This document shows, piece after piece, positions 35,322 to 43,840 of a stretch of DNA of 64,000 nucleotides (its first letter is position 1; each line of letters opens with the position of its first letter). The stretch lies in contig JAOXRS010000066.1 of assembly GCA_025800385.1 (NCBI GenBank), positions 310,001 through 374,000 on the forward strand, read 5' to 3'. Both the position numbers and the translations under genes were made by a program. Source of the stretch: Candidatus Albibeggiatoa sp. nov. NOAA (GTDB lineage Bacteria > Pseudomonadota > Gammaproteobacteria > Beggiatoales > Beggiatoaceae). Below the pieces are notes generated by a model. It had not been told where the DNA came from. It saw nothing but the letters and a program-made list of their open reading frames with translations, and searched no databases.

Positions 35322-36482
35322 ATGCGTATTTTGCACGTTGGCAAGTATTACCCGCCGTTTGCTGGAGGGATTGAAAACTTCCTCACTGATCTCATTCAAG
35401 CACAAGTTTCTCAAAAGCTACAGGTTGCCGCTTTAGTTCATGACCATGAAAGTCATTGGCGACGCTTTTTTTCTCCTGTCAAAGCAGAGATTAAAACCAA
35501 CCCCATTATCTACCGTGTGCCGAGTTATGGCCGATTATTGTATGCGCCGATTAGCCCGCAATTTTTATTTTGGATGAATCGTACGATTAAGCGTTATCAA
35601 CCTGATATTTTGCATTTTCATTTGCCTAATACTTCTGCTCTTTGGGCTTTGATGTTGCCTGCAGCACGACATATTCCTTGGGTATTGCATTGGCATTCTG
35701 ATGTGGTATCGACAATTGATAACCGTGTAGCCATTGCTTACAGAGCTTATCGACCTTTCGAACAGGCGATGCTAAAACAGGCAAAAGCCGTGATTGCCAC
35801 TTCACAACCTTATTTAGATTCCAGCCTTGCCTTAAAAGATTGGCAACAGAAAACACAAGTGATTCCATTAGGTATTGCCACCCAGCGTTTACCAGAACCG
35901 ACTGCTGATGCTTTAGATTGGGCGCAACAACAATGGCAACCTGATTTGCAGCGCATTTTGCACATTGGGCGTTTAACCTATTACAAAGGCCAAAAGGTAT
36001 TGATTGAGGCGTTAAAAGATTGTCCAAATTCACAATTATTGATTGTCGGAAAAGGTGAATTGCAAACAGAATTAACACAATTTATTCAGCAACATGGTTT
36101 GCATAATCGAGTAAAATTGCTGGGGTTTTGTGATAATGCGCAACTTCATGCCTTATTTAGCACTTGTGATGTATTTTGTTTGCCTTCATTGGAAAGAACC
36201 GAGGCATTTGGCGTGGTGTTAATGGAAGCGATGCGTTATGCAAAACCTGTGATAGCTTCTCAAGTTGAGGGTTCTGGCATGGGTTGGGTGGTAGATGATA
36301 AAAAAACAGGGTTGTTAGTCGAACCAAATAACGTCAGCAATTTAGTTCAAAAAATACAACAATTAACAGATCAAGCCCAATGCCAACAATATGGGCAAGC
36401 AGGTTATAATAAATTCATTCAACAATTTGATATTCAACAAGTATCGAATAATGTAACCGCTCTTTATCAAAACCTTATCTAA
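35322..36482 (+). CDS. Glycosyltransferase family 4 protein
   Basis: GT-B fold glycosyltransferase of 386 aa, cytoplasmic face of the inner membrane. The opening MRILHVGKYYPPFAGGIENF is typical of GT4. The donor half shows LQRILHIGRLTYYKGQKVLIEAL, LLIVGKGELQTEL, VKLLGFCDNAQLHALFSTCD, and the EX7E-containing PSLERTEAFGVVLMEAMRY, followed by PVIASQVEGSGMGWVV. Donor and acceptor are unknown; an exopolysaccharide or LPS role fits the other envelope sugar genes of the window (transferase fusion, rfbA/rfbC), although they are not in one operon. AAAGG lies upstream of the ATG at a rather long spacing. Confidence 0.93.
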   Translation: MRILHVGKYYPPFAGGIENFLTDLIQAQVSQKLQVAALVHDHESHWRRFFSPVKAEIKTNPIIYRVPSYGRLLYAPISPQFLFWMNRTIKRYQPDILHFHLPNTSALWALMLPAARHIPWVLHWHSDVVSTIDNRVAIAYRAYRPFEQAMLKQAKAVIATSQPYLDSSLALKDWQQKTQVIPLGIATQRLPEPTADALDWAQQQWQPDLQRILHIGRLTYYKGQKVLIEALKDCPNSQLLIVGKGELQTELTQFIQQHGLHNRVKLLGFCDNAQLHALFSTCDVFCLPSLERTEAFGVVLMEAMRYAKPVIASQVEGSGMGWVVDDKKTGLLVEPNNVSNLVQKIQQLTDQAQCQQYGQAGYNKFIQQFDIQQVSNNVTALYQNLI

Positions 36483-36484
36483 AT

Positions 36485-36522
36485 AAGCACGCTTTTGGAT
36501 GTGCAATTGCTGAGCGTTGCTT
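36485..36522 (+). terminator. Possible terminator after the GT4 gene
   Basis: AAGCACGCT and AGCGTTGCTT form a nine-pair stem with a single bulged base directly after the stop codon; no T-run follows. Confidence 0.3.
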
Positions 36523-36566
36523 GAGTTAAAATCAACTAATTTAATAAATACATTAAAAATATTTAG

Positions 36567-36572
36567 TATAAT
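36567..36572 (+). promoter_or_regulatory. Candidate -10 box of hemW
   Basis: A perfect TATAAT lies 42 nt before the hemW ATG in an AT-rich stretch; no clear -35 is present, so this is a partial promoter call. Confidence 0.35.
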
Positions 36573-36614
36573 ATCTTGCCTCATTCAGCATATTCTTTAG
36601 CGTGTTAACCTCAT

Positions 36615-37763
36615 ATGCCGCCTCTTAGCCTTTATATTCACATACCTTGGTGTGTTCAAAAATGTCCTTACTGTGACTTCAACTCACATGCTGTGCAACA
36701 CAATACCGTGCCAGAACAGGCCTATATCAGAGCTTTGCTTGCCGATTTAGAACAGGATTTACCCAAAATCTGGGGGCGGAAGATTATCAGCATTTTTATT
36801 GGTGGTGGTACACCCAGCCTGTTTTCACCTGAAAGTATTGATTTGCTATTGATGGAATTGCGTGCCCGTTTAAATATTTTGCCGCAAGCGGAAATCACTT
36901 TAGAAGCCAATGTGGGTACAGTGGACAATGCACATATCGAAGGGTTTAAACAAGCTGGCATTAATCGTTTATCATTGGGTGTGCAAAGCTTTGATGAGCA
37001 TCAGCTAAAAATTCTAGGGCGGATTCATAATGGTGAACAAGCTGCCCATGCACTTTCACTCGCTCAGCAGCATTTTGAGCAATTTAACATTGATTTGATG
37101 TTTGGTTTACCTCAACAAACTGTTGATATGGCGTTACAGGATTTGTACGCCGCATTGCAATTTAAACCACCTCATTTATCTTGGTATCAACTCACACTTG
37201 AGCCAAATACTTGGTTTTATCACCATCCACCAGATGTGCCAACAGACGATGAAACTTGGGAAATTCAACAAGCTGGGCAAAAGCTGTTAGCGCAATATGG
37301 ATATGAAAATTACGAAATTTCTGGTTACGCACAAAAAGGCCAAAGATGTAAGCATAATTTGAATTATTGGCAATTTGGGGATTACTTGGGGATTGGAGCA
37401 GGTGCTCACGGCAAAATTTCTGATGCGGCACAAAATACCATCACGCGAATGAGTAAACAGCGTCATCCACAAATGTATCTGGATACAGCCCACACGCCTG
37501 AAGTCATCGTACAACAAACCCAGCTTGATACGGATGATATTCAACTCGAATTTATGCTTAATGCATTACGTTTAAAACAAGGTTTTACAATTTCTGACTT
37601 TGAGTCACACACAGGCCTTGAGTTTTCCGCTGTATCTCATTCAATTGCTCAAGCTTGCCAAAACAACTGGTTGATTCAGCAAGGTGAGCAGATTTACCCA
37701 ACAGCATTAGGGCAACAATTTTTGAATGATGTATTGGCTTTATTTATGCCTGATTCAGACTAA
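36615..37763 (+). CDS. hemW: Radical SAM family heme chaperone HemW
   Basis: HemW of 382 aa, a cytoplasmic radical SAM protein that binds heme and is thought to deliver it to target proteins; older annotations call it oxygen-independent coproporphyrinogen oxidase-like. The iron-sulfur motif CVQKCPYC (C13, C17, C20) is CxxxCxxC. This is the HemW pattern, without the additional cysteine and N-terminal extension of true HemN. Other family strings: FIGGGTPSLF, ITLEANVGTVD, GINRLSLGVQSF, NIDLMFGLPQQT and the late CKHNLNYW with GIGAGAHG. The C-terminal winged-helix-like domain is present. The gene end overlaps that of the convergent 91-residue ORF by 20 nt. Confidence 0.96.
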   Translation: MPPLSLYIHIPWCVQKCPYCDFNSHAVQHNTVPEQAYIRALLADLEQDLPKIWGRKIISIFIGGGTPSLFSPESIDLLLMELRARLNILPQAEITLEANVGTVDNAHIEGFKQAGINRLSLGVQSFDEHQLKILGRIHNGEQAAHALSLAQQHFEQFNIDLMFGLPQQTVDMALQDLYAALQFKPPHLSWYQLTLEPNTWFYHHPPDVPTDDETWEIQQAGQKLLAQYGYENYEISGYAQKGQRCKHNLNYWQFGDYLGIGAGAHGKISDAAQNTITRMSKQRHPQMYLDTAHTPEVIVQQTQLDTDDIQLEFMLNALRLKQGFTISDFESHTGLEFSAVSHSIAQACQNNWLIQQGEQIYPTALGQQFLNDVLALFMPDSD

Positions 37764-38019
37764 TCGATTGAGGATATGCAGTTAAGGTTTTGTCTCCAAT
37801 AACATAATCTTGGCGTTCATCGCTAGCGGGTTGAATCTGAAAATCGGATTCTTGATAAATTACATTTAGCATCGCGAGAATTTGTTTAAGTTCTGCTTGT
37901 GGATATTGTTCAGTTAACCACTGCATAACATCGGCAATGGGAAGTGCATTCTTGACTTCCTGAATTAAATGTAAGCCCATAACGGTCATGTTATCTACGG
38001 TAATGTCGTTAATTGACAT
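37744..38019 (-). CDS. Hypothetical small protein
   Basis: Protein of 91 aa that I do not recognise. A good ribosome binding site (GGGAGA, 5 nt before the ATG) supports translation. The sequence is acidic and helical in the first 60 residues (LHLIQEVKNALPIADVMQWL, then ELKQILAMLNVIYQ), with no signal peptide, membrane helix or Cys motif. Its last 20 nt overlap the convergent hemW gene. It stands alone on its strand, divergent from the SpoIIE-type phosphatase gene 148 nt away. The composition resembles that of small helix-turn-helix or adaptor proteins, but nothing specific can be claimed. Confidence 0.6.
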   Translation of the reverse strand: MSINDITVDNMTVMGLHLIQEVKNALPIADVMQWLTEQYPQAELKQILAMLNVIYQESDFQIQPASDERQDYVIGDKTLTAYPQSISLNQA

Positions 38020-38166
38020 AAGAGTCTCCCATCCTAATTGGTAGAGTGATAAACGCCATCAAAAAACTGGTTAACAAAATTATTAATAAACAATTAGTTG
38101 TAGTTTTAAAACTTTTGTCATCAACGACACCATACAATTAATTTGTTTATAGATAGAGCTTCAATT

Positions 38167-40149
38167 ATGAGACTACAGCAACGTTTATTATTTTTCACTT
38201 CTATATTGCTACTATTCGCGCTCGTACCGACTATTTTCGGCTTAACTTGGTTAACACGTCAATCATTATTAAAACATAGTACAGAATCTGCAACCCAAAT
38301 TGCACAAATGTTAGCGCATAGCATCGCTCATCTTAAGCAAATTGTCCCCGAGGTTGAACAGCATATTTCTGAACAAATGATTACACAAGCCACAATTTTA
38401 TCTTATTACGTGGCTGCTGCCGAACGCCAAGGCTTAGATACTGAGGCTATTACTCAACAGTTAAAGCAAATTGTTCAGAAAACAGTATTGGATGAAATTT
38501 GGATTACAGATGAGCATGGCCATGCTTATTTACATAATATTGATGGTATTGATTTTACGTTTAGTCCTTTAGCAAAAGAGCAGCCTCAAGCCCATGAGTT
38601 TTGGCATTTGCTAACAGGTGAGCAACCTGCTGTGATACAACAAGCGCGAAAACGTGATGTTGATAAAGAAATGTATAAATATGTTGGTGTTCAAGGGGTT
38701 GACAAACCAAGAATCGTCGAAGTTGGCTACCATATTTCATTTTTACAAGCGTTAGAGCGGCAATTGGGCATTCAAAGTTTAGTTGAGCAACTGATTCAAG
38801 ATGGCCATGTGAGTGGGATTTGGATTATTAACAATGATAAATCCTTACTAATCTCAGAAGTGACTGAAAATATAGATATTGCTCAATTAGATATAAACAA
38901 AGAAATTAAACATATTTATGAAATGATGGATAGCCAGCAGCCAATCCGCATCAAACACCAGTTAACTGATGATTACCTAAAATTGGTTACGCCTTTAATC
39001 AATAATGATTCGGGTGAAAAGTTGGGAACGGCTTTGATTTATTTGCCTATGGATGAGATGTCAGCGGCGTTAAAACAAGAGTGGCGATTAGCGATTAGTA
39101 TTACAGCGATTGCATTACTGATTGGTTTTATTACGGTCTATGCTTTATCAATTTTCTTGACCCGCCCTGTACTGGAATTGCAACAAGCGGTGAAGAACCT
39201 AGCACATGAAAAATGGGATACCCCATTGCCCGTTGACCGCTCTGATGAAATGGGCGATTTGGCGCGAATGTTTAAATCAATGGCTTTTGAGCTTAAAACG
39301 GTTTTTGAGGAATTAGAGTCGCGGGTGCAAGAACGAACAATGGAACTTGAAGCGGCTAATGAAGAAATTTCTACGCTGAATGAGCAATTACAAGCTGATA
39401 ATGTACGCATGAGTATGGAATTAGATGTGACTCGACGTTTGCAAAGTATGCTGTTGCCACATGAAGAAGAATTACAAGCGGTTAAAGGGTTAGATATTGC
39501 GGGATTTATGCAGCCTGCAGCGGAAGTGGGCGGTGATTATTATGATGTGTTGCAAGCAAATGAGCACGTCAAAATAGCAATTGGGGATGTAACTGGGCAC
39601 GGTTTAGAAAGTGGTGTATTAATGTTGATGGTGCAAACGGCGGTACGCACATTATTGCTAAATGATGAAAAAGATGCTTTGAAATTTATTAATACGCTAA
39701 ACAAAGTCATCTATGAAAATGTGCAACGAATGCGCAGTGACAGAAACCTTAGTTTGATGCTGTTGGATTATGAAGCAGAATATTTATATGTCACGGGTCA
39801 GCATGAAGAGATACTCATTTTTCGAGCGAATGGCACAATAGAGCGTATCGATACCATAGATTTGGGTTTTCCGATTGGCTTAGAGCCTGATATTACACAT
39901 TTAGCCTATGGCGTGCGTATTCAACTTGAGATTGATGATGTGGTTATTCTGTATACAGATGGTATCACTGAAGCTGAAAATAAAAACAAAACATTATATG
40001 GTATTGAACGTCTATGCGATGTGGTTAAAAACTGTACGCACTGTTCAGCAGAAGAAATCCGTCAAATGGTTATTAAAGATGTATTAAGACATATTGGTTC
40101 GCATCGGATTTATGATGATATTACTTTACTGGTTTTAAAGCGAGAGTAG
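38167..40149 (+). CDS. SpoIIE-type PP2C phosphatase with periplasmic sensor and HAMP domain
   Basis: Membrane receptor of 660 aa. The ATG at 38167 is preferred to a TTG eight codons upstream. Transmembrane helix 1 (about 8-30), a Cache-like periplasmic domain (about 35-300), transmembrane helix 2 (about 305-328), HAMP (about 329-380, with RPVLELQQAV and DEMGDLARMF), a coiled coil (about 380-440), then a SpoIIE/PP2C domain (about 443-660). The metal-binding residues are visible in VGGDYYD (D457), IAIGDVTGHG (about 472), LYTDGITEAEN and YDDITLLVLK. Such proteins dephosphorylate an anti-sigma antagonist or related STAS protein in partner-switching systems; no STAS or RsbW-like kinase gene is adjacent. 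Confidence 0.88.
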   Translation: MRLQQRLLFFTSILLLFALVPTIFGLTWLTRQSLLKHSTESATQIAQMLAHSIAHLKQIVPEVEQHISEQMITQATILSYYVAAAERQGLDTEAITQQLKQIVQKTVLDEIWITDEHGHAYLHNIDGIDFTFSPLAKEQPQAHEFWHLLTGEQPAVIQQARKRDVDKEMYKYVGVQGVDKPRIVEVGYHISFLQALERQLGIQSLVEQLIQDGHVSGIWIINNDKSLLISEVTENIDIAQLDINKEIKHIYEMMDSQQPIRIKHQLTDDYLKLVTPLINNDSGEKLGTALIYLPMDEMSAALKQEWRLAISITAIALLIGFITVYALSIFLTRPVLELQQAVKNLAHEKWDTPLPVDRSDEMGDLARMFKSMAFELKTVFEELESRVQERTMELEAANEEISTLNEQLQADNVRMSMELDVTRRLQSMLLPHEEELQAVKGLDIAGFMQPAAEVGGDYYDVLQANEHVKIAIGDVTGHGLESGVLMLMVQTAVRTLLLNDEKDALKFINTLNKVIYENVQRMRSDRNLSLMLLDYEAEYLYVTGQHEEILIFRANGTIERIDTIDLGFPIGLEPDITHLAYGVRIQLEIDDVVILYTDGITEAENKNKTLYGIERLCDVVKNCTHCSAEEIRQMVIKDVLRHIGSHRIYDDITLLVLKRE

Positions 40150-40325
40150 TCTTTTAAAATCAGTAAAACTGTGAAAATTTAAATGAAATGAATGTGTTGA
40201 AATATATGATGATTCAAAATCTAAACAAATGAATATAAGAGAAAATAAAAGGAATTTGGAATATTCGGAATATCTTTTATTATCATAAATTAAACAAATA
40301 AAACATTTACCTGTAAAAAGCTTGC

Positions 40326-40354
40326 TTGACAATAGTGATTACCAATTTTATGAT
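40326..40354 (+). promoter_or_regulatory. Sigma-70 promoter of phaB
   Basis: A perfect TTGACA (40326-40331), 17-nt spacer and TATGAT (40349-40354). It is one of the best promoters in the window; the start point is expected about 67 nt before the phaB ATG. Confidence 0.75.
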
Positions 40355-40361
40355 TGCTGGC

Positions 40362-40372
40362 GCATTGCAGCA
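40362..40372 (+). promoter_or_regulatory. TGCA-type motif at the phaB start point, shared with the phasin promoter
   Basis: GCATTGCAGCA lies directly downstream of the -10 box. The phasin promoter carries the same 11-mer with one change on the other strand (41207-41217). A PHB regulator of the PhaR type is the obvious candidate ligand, by inference only. Confidence 0.4.
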
Positions 40373-40427
40373 TGACACAGTGTTGTAATTTTACTTTAAT
40401 AATTCTAAATTTCCTGTGGAGGCAAGT

Positions 40428-41168
40428 ATGTCCCAAAGAGTCGCATTAGTAACTGGTGGTACTGGTGGTATTGGTACAGAAATTTGTCAAGCTTTAGCAA
40501 AAGATGGTTATAAAGTTGTTGCATCTTGGTTACCAGGTGTTGACGATGGTGAAGGCTGGCAAGCAGCACAAAAAGAAGCGGGTTTCGAGTTTGAAATTGC
40601 AGGCGGCAACGTAGGTGACTTTGAATCTGCGACTCAAATGGTAAAAGAAGCTGAAGAAAAAGCGGGCCCTATCGATGTATTAGTTAATTGCGCGGGTATT
40701 ACTAAAGATGGTTTCTTCCATAAAATGTCAGCTGAACAATGGAGCGATGTGATTAACGTTAACTTGAACAGTGTATTTAACGTGACACGTCAAGTTGTTG
40801 AAGGTATGCGTTCTCGTGGTTTTGGCCGTGTGATTAACATTTCTTCTGTAAACGGTCAAAAAGGCCAATTCGGTCAAACTAACTATTCTGCAACTAAAGC
40901 AGGTATGCACGGTTTCACTATGGCATTAGCGCAAGAAGGCGCGCCAAAAGGTATCACTGTCAATACCGTTTCTCCTGGTTATATTGCAACTGCAATGACT
41001 AAGAAAATGCCTGAAAAAGTATTACAAGCAATGGTTGACCAAGTACCAGTTGGTCGTATGGGTGAACCTTCTGAAATCGCGCGTACAGTTGTATTCTTAG
41101 CGCATGAAGAATCTGGCTTCATCACAGGTGCTGACATTTCTGTAAACGGCGGTTTACACATGATGTAG
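40428..41168 (+). CDS. phaB: Acetoacetyl-CoA reductase (NADPH)
   Basis: PhaB-type short-chain dehydrogenase of 246 aa, the usual PhaB length, reducing acetoacetyl-CoA to (R)-3-hydroxybutyryl-CoA for polyhydroxybutyrate. The ATG at 40428 follows GGAGG; a GTG four codons upstream lies within the ribosome binding site. Visible: the nucleotide loop VTGGTGGIGTEI, the NCAGITKDGFFHKM segment with NAG-like motif, the catalytic Ser in NISSVNGQKGQFGQTNY and YSATKAG with Tyr and Lys, then VNTVSPGYIATAM. Compared with FabG, the GQFGQTNYSATKAGMHGFTM stretch is typical of PhaB. The phasin gene follows on the same strand with its own promoter; phaA and phaC are not in the window. Confidence 0.93.
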   Translation: MSQRVALVTGGTGGIGTEICQALAKDGYKVVASWLPGVDDGEGWQAAQKEAGFEFEIAGGNVGDFESATQMVKEAEEKAGPIDVLVNCAGITKDGFFHKMSAEQWSDVINVNLNSVFNVTRQVVEGMRSRGFGRVINISSVNGQKGQFGQTNYSATKAGMHGFTMALAQEGAPKGITVNTVSPGYIATAMTKKMPEKVLQAMVDQVPVGRMGEPSEIARTVVFLAHEESGFITGADISVNGGLHMM

Positions 41169-41181
41169 TAGCAAATAAAGC

Positions 41182-41210
41182 TTGACAAGTTGTGTATTTT
41201 TCGTTATGTT
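41182..41210 (+). promoter_or_regulatory. Sigma-70 promoter of the phasin gene
   Basis: A perfect TTGACA (41182-41187), 17-nt spacer and TATGTT (41205-41210), preceded by AAGC just as in the phaB promoter. The start would lie about 55 nt before the phasin ATG. Confidence 0.7.
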
Positions 41211-41217
41211 GCAATGC
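41207..41217 (-). promoter_or_regulatory. TGCA-type motif overlapping the phasin -10 box
   Basis: Read on the minus strand this is GCATTGCAACA, one base different from the motif at the phaB start point. It overlaps the -10 box, a position suited to repression. Confidence 0.4.
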
Positions 41218-41272
41218 ACAATTTGTTAGGTTTTTAATGCTGGCTATTCTTAAAACGTAAGGGGACAGACCC

Positions 41273-41617
41273 ATGTCAAATGAAATGTTAGAAAAATGGA
41301 CTGAAATGAATCAGTCTGCTATGGACGCAGTAAAAGAGTTAGGTGACATCAACACTAAAATGATGACACGTTTAACTCAACGTCAAATGGACATGATGAA
41401 TTTGTACATGGAAGGTAGTGCAAAACAAATGGAAGTCATGAGTGGCTCTAAAAACCCTCAAGACGTTGTTGGTGCACAATCTGGTTTATACACAGATATG
41501 AATGAGAAGTTAATGGATAATGCTCGTCAAACTTTAGAAGTGTTAATGGAAGCCAAAGCTGAATTAACAGAGTGGGCTGAAAAAGGCATGAAACAAGCTG
41601 GCGATTTAAATAAATAA
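41273..41617 (+). CDS. Phasin family protein
   Basis: Small granule-associated protein of 114 aa that coats polyhydroxyalkanoate inclusions and regulates their size. It is an all-helical amphipathic sequence without Cys: WTEMNQSAMDAVKELGDINT, then LTQRQMDMMNLYMEGSAKQM and the late ARQTLEVLMEAKAELTEWAE, which match the phasin_2 pattern of alternating hydrophobic and Gln/Met positions. AAGGGGA lies 7 nt before the ATG. Its position behind phaB and its own strong promoter support the assignment; phasins are usually the most highly expressed PHB protein. Confidence 0.9.
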   Translation: MSNEMLEKWTEMNQSAMDAVKELGDINTKMMTRLTQRQMDMMNLYMEGSAKQMEVMSGSKNPQDVVGAQSGLYTDMNEKLMDNARQTLEVLMEAKAELTEWAEKGMKQAGDLNK

Positions 41618-41645
41618 TAATATTTGTTGACCACCGCAGATTTCT

Positions 41646-41688
41646 GAAGCTGGTAATTTATAATACACCTATATTGATTGCCAGTTTC
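41646..41688 (+). terminator. Hairpin after the phasin gene
   Basis: GAAGCTGGTAAT (41646-41657) pairs with ATTGCCAGTTTC (41677-41688) over 12 bp with two G-T wobbles. No T-run follows; it lies between convergent genes. Confidence 0.45.
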
Positions 41689-41705
41689 ACCCCCTTCGAT
41701 TAAAC

Positions 41706-42191
41706 CTAACTCCCTAAGCTTAACAAGGTCAATAAAGCCACCATTGCCACAAATGTAATACCCACCACAATTAGGCTAAAAATCGGGTATTGCTGTTTTT
41801 GTGAACGTGCTGATATACGGTCTAGTTCATGGCTGAATTTAATAATTTTGTCTTCCGCTTCTTCAATATTTTCCTCTAAGTAGTCGATTTCTTGCCTGAT
41901 TTTACCCGCTTCCGCACCGTCAAAAAAAGTGCCTGTAAAGCCTTCTTCTTGTTTCGTATCCAGCAATTCTTGCTCTTTTTCTGCAAGTTGATCGGTTAAA
42001 AGTGCCAATTTTTGTTGTTCAGTTTGTAATAACTTATAAATCGGATTATCTGTATGGCTGATGACAGCAGGTGGCTCAGATGCTGTTTTTTGATATTCTG
42101 TGAGAAAAAACACGATTAAGCCACTAATCACACTCACAAAAATACCAATCAAAATATTTTGTAATAAATTGGTTTTCAATTTTACTTTCAT
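41706..42191 (-). CDS. Hypothetical coiled-coil membrane protein
   Basis: Protein of 161 aa that I cannot assign to a family. One transmembrane helix lies near the N-terminus (about 10-31, LQNILIGIFVSVISGLIVFF) and one near the C-terminus (about 137-158, FSLIVVGITFVAMVALLTLL). Between them is a long charged coiled coil (about 52-135; EQQKLALLTDQLAEKEQELL, then IRQEIDYLEENIEEAEDKII). A helical hairpin with both membrane segments antiparallel would place the coil on one side of the inner membrane. It begins 4 nt after the pncB stop codon, so the two are almost certainly co-transcribed, but no functional link to NAD metabolism is evident. Confidence 0.7.
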   Translation of the reverse strand: MKVKLKTNLLQNILIGIFVSVISGLIVFFLTEYQKTASEPPAVISHTDNPIYKLLQTEQQKLALLTDQLAEKEQELLDTKQEEGFTGTFFDGAEAGKIRQEIDYLEENIEEAEDKIIKFSHELDRISARSQKQQYPIFSLIVVGITFVAMVALLTLLSLGS

Positions 42192-42195
42192 AGTC

Positions 42196-43677
42196 TCATT
42201 TGCGCCGCAACTGCTGCATTAACCTTTGTTTCAATTCATAATAGCCTAATTCTAAACCAATAGGGTAATGGGTGATAGCTTGAAGCGCGTGACTATTGGG
42301 TAATTGCTGCAGTTGGCTTTGCGTTCGTTGTTGTATTTGTACTAAATCAGGCAAATCTGTTACAAGCTGCCCTTGACGCATAATAGGCTGTAATAAATCC
42401 TGCCCAACCCATGTACTATCTAATGCAACAGGTTCAGTCTCACCTATAGGCACATATTGTACGGGATTTTGTATTGTACTTGGTTCGTCGTACAACATAT
42501 CAAGCATAAACTGCTGATTTTCATCTCGATAACGTTTGACTTGGATAATACCGGGGTTGGAGGTTTTGACGGTTTGTTCAGATAACTTAAGCCGATATTG
42601 CCACGCTTGAGAGTCATTTTCACGAATTGCAGATAACTTATACACGCCGCCTAAAGCTGGTTGATTGTAAGCGGTTGCCAACTGTGTACCCACACCCCAT
42701 ATGTCAATTTTTGCCCCATTTTGTTTTAACTCGCTGATGACAAATTCATTCAAATCGTTGCTAGCCACAATTTTAGCATTGGGAAAATCTGCTTGATCTA
42801 ACATCTGGCGGGCTTTTTGGCTAAGTCGGTTCATATTTCCAGAATCTAAACGAATTCCTACCATTTCATGGCCTTGTTGGCGTAGCTCATGACCCATTTG
42901 AATCGCCAATTCAATACCATGAATGCTGTCATAAGTATCGACTAAGAAAATACAATTATTCGGCATGGCTTGCGCGTATACTTTGAACGCTTCTAGCTCA
43001 TCATCAAACGACATAATCCAGCTATGCGCGTGTGTGCCCTTAACAGGAATACCAAATAATTTGCCTGCTAAAACATTCGATGTTGCAGTGCAACCACCAA
43101 TATAAGCCGCTCTTGAAGCCGATAAAGCACCATCAATCCCCTGCGCTCGCCGCAAACCAAATTCCAGCACCGAGTCACCTTGCGCCGCTTGGCATACACG
43201 TGCTGATTTTGTTGCGATTAAAGTTTGAAAGTTGATGATATTTAATAATGCAGTTTCAAGTAATTGGGTTTGAATCAAAGAGCCTTTAATGCGTAACAGT
43301 GGCTCATGTGGAAACACAACAGTACCTTCAGGTATTGCATCTACATCGCAATCAAATTTTAGCTGCGTCAAATAATCTAAAAATGCTGGTTCAAATAGAG
43401 GTTTACCGTCATTGCCTGTTAAGGTTTGTAAATAGGCAATATCATCAGTTGTAATATGGAATTGCTGTAAATATTCGACGGCGGTTTGTAACCCTGCAGC
43501 AACTGCGTAATGGCCATTAAATGGTAAAGTGCGAAAGAAAAGGTGAAAAACAGATTGGTGATTTGTGCGGCCTGATTTCCAGTAACCATAAGCCATGGTG
43601 AGTTGATATAAGTCAGTGAGCAGGCTCAGCGAGTGCTGGTACAAATGTGTTAAGTTTGACATACGCGGTACACTCAT
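42196..43677 (-). CDS. pncB: Nicotinate phosphoribosyltransferase
   Basis: Nicotinate phosphoribosyltransferase (EC 6.3.4.21), about 493 aa, making nicotinate mononucleotide from nicotinate and PRPP with ATP hydrolysis in the NAD salvage pathway. Recognised by LLTDLYQLTMAYGYWKSG at the N-terminus, FEFGLRRAQG-type substrate segment (VLEFGLRRAQGIDGALSASR), KGTHAHSWIMSF, IFLVDTYDSIHGIELAI, VGIRLDSGNM and IVASNDLNEF. Length and sequence fit the longer bacterial/eukaryotic-type enzyme rather than the 400-residue E. coli one. The start is uncertain: ATG at 43677 or 43662, neither with a strong ribosome binding site. The coiled-coil membrane gene follows after 4 nt. Confidence 0.95.
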   Translation of the reverse strand: MSVPRMSNLTHLYQHSLSLLTDLYQLTMAYGYWKSGRTNHQSVFHLFFRTLPFNGHYAVAAGLQTAVEYLQQFHITTDDIAYLQTLTGNDGKPLFEPAFLDYLTQLKFDCDVDAIPEGTVVFPHEPLLRIKGSLIQTQLLETALLNIINFQTLIATKSARVCQAAQGDSVLEFGLRRAQGIDGALSASRAAYIGGCTATSNVLAGKLFGIPVKGTHAHSWIMSFDDELEAFKVYAQAMPNNCIFLVDTYDSIHGIELAIQMGHELRQQGHEMVGIRLDSGNMNRLSQKARQMLDQADFPNAKIVASNDLNEFVISELKQNGAKIDIWGVGTQLATAYNQPALGGVYKLSAIRENDSQAWQYRLKLSEQTVKTSNPGIIQVKRYRDENQQFMLDMLYDEPSTIQNPVQYVPIGETEPVALDSTWVGQDLLQPIMRQGQLVTDLPDLVQIQQRTQSQLQQLPNSHALQAITHYPIGLELGYYELKQRLMQQLRRK

Positions 43678-43795
43678 CTTTAAAATCAATCATGTATAGT
43701 AATGGGTTTTTATTCGATTTATCTTAAGATGAAAATATTGTGGTGATACCTAAATAAGCAAGCTATGTACTCAGGTTCAATAAAGATACGTGGTC

Positions 43796-43832
43796 AAAAT
43801 AGGCTGCCAGCTCGTGGAAAAGACAGCCTATT
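43796..43832 (-). terminator. Rho-independent terminator after rfbC
   Basis: AATAGGCTG (43798-43806) and CAGCCTATT (43824-43832) form a perfect 9-bp stem. On the minus strand the stem is followed by TTTT, starting about 10 nt past the rfbC stop codon. Confidence 0.75.
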
Positions 43833-43840
43833 ATTTCAAT

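Noticed and set aside
40356..40372. Sigma-54-like TGGC..TTGC element before phaB
   Set aside because: The distance between GG and GC does not equal the required 10 nt, and a near-perfect sigma-70 promoter overlaps it.
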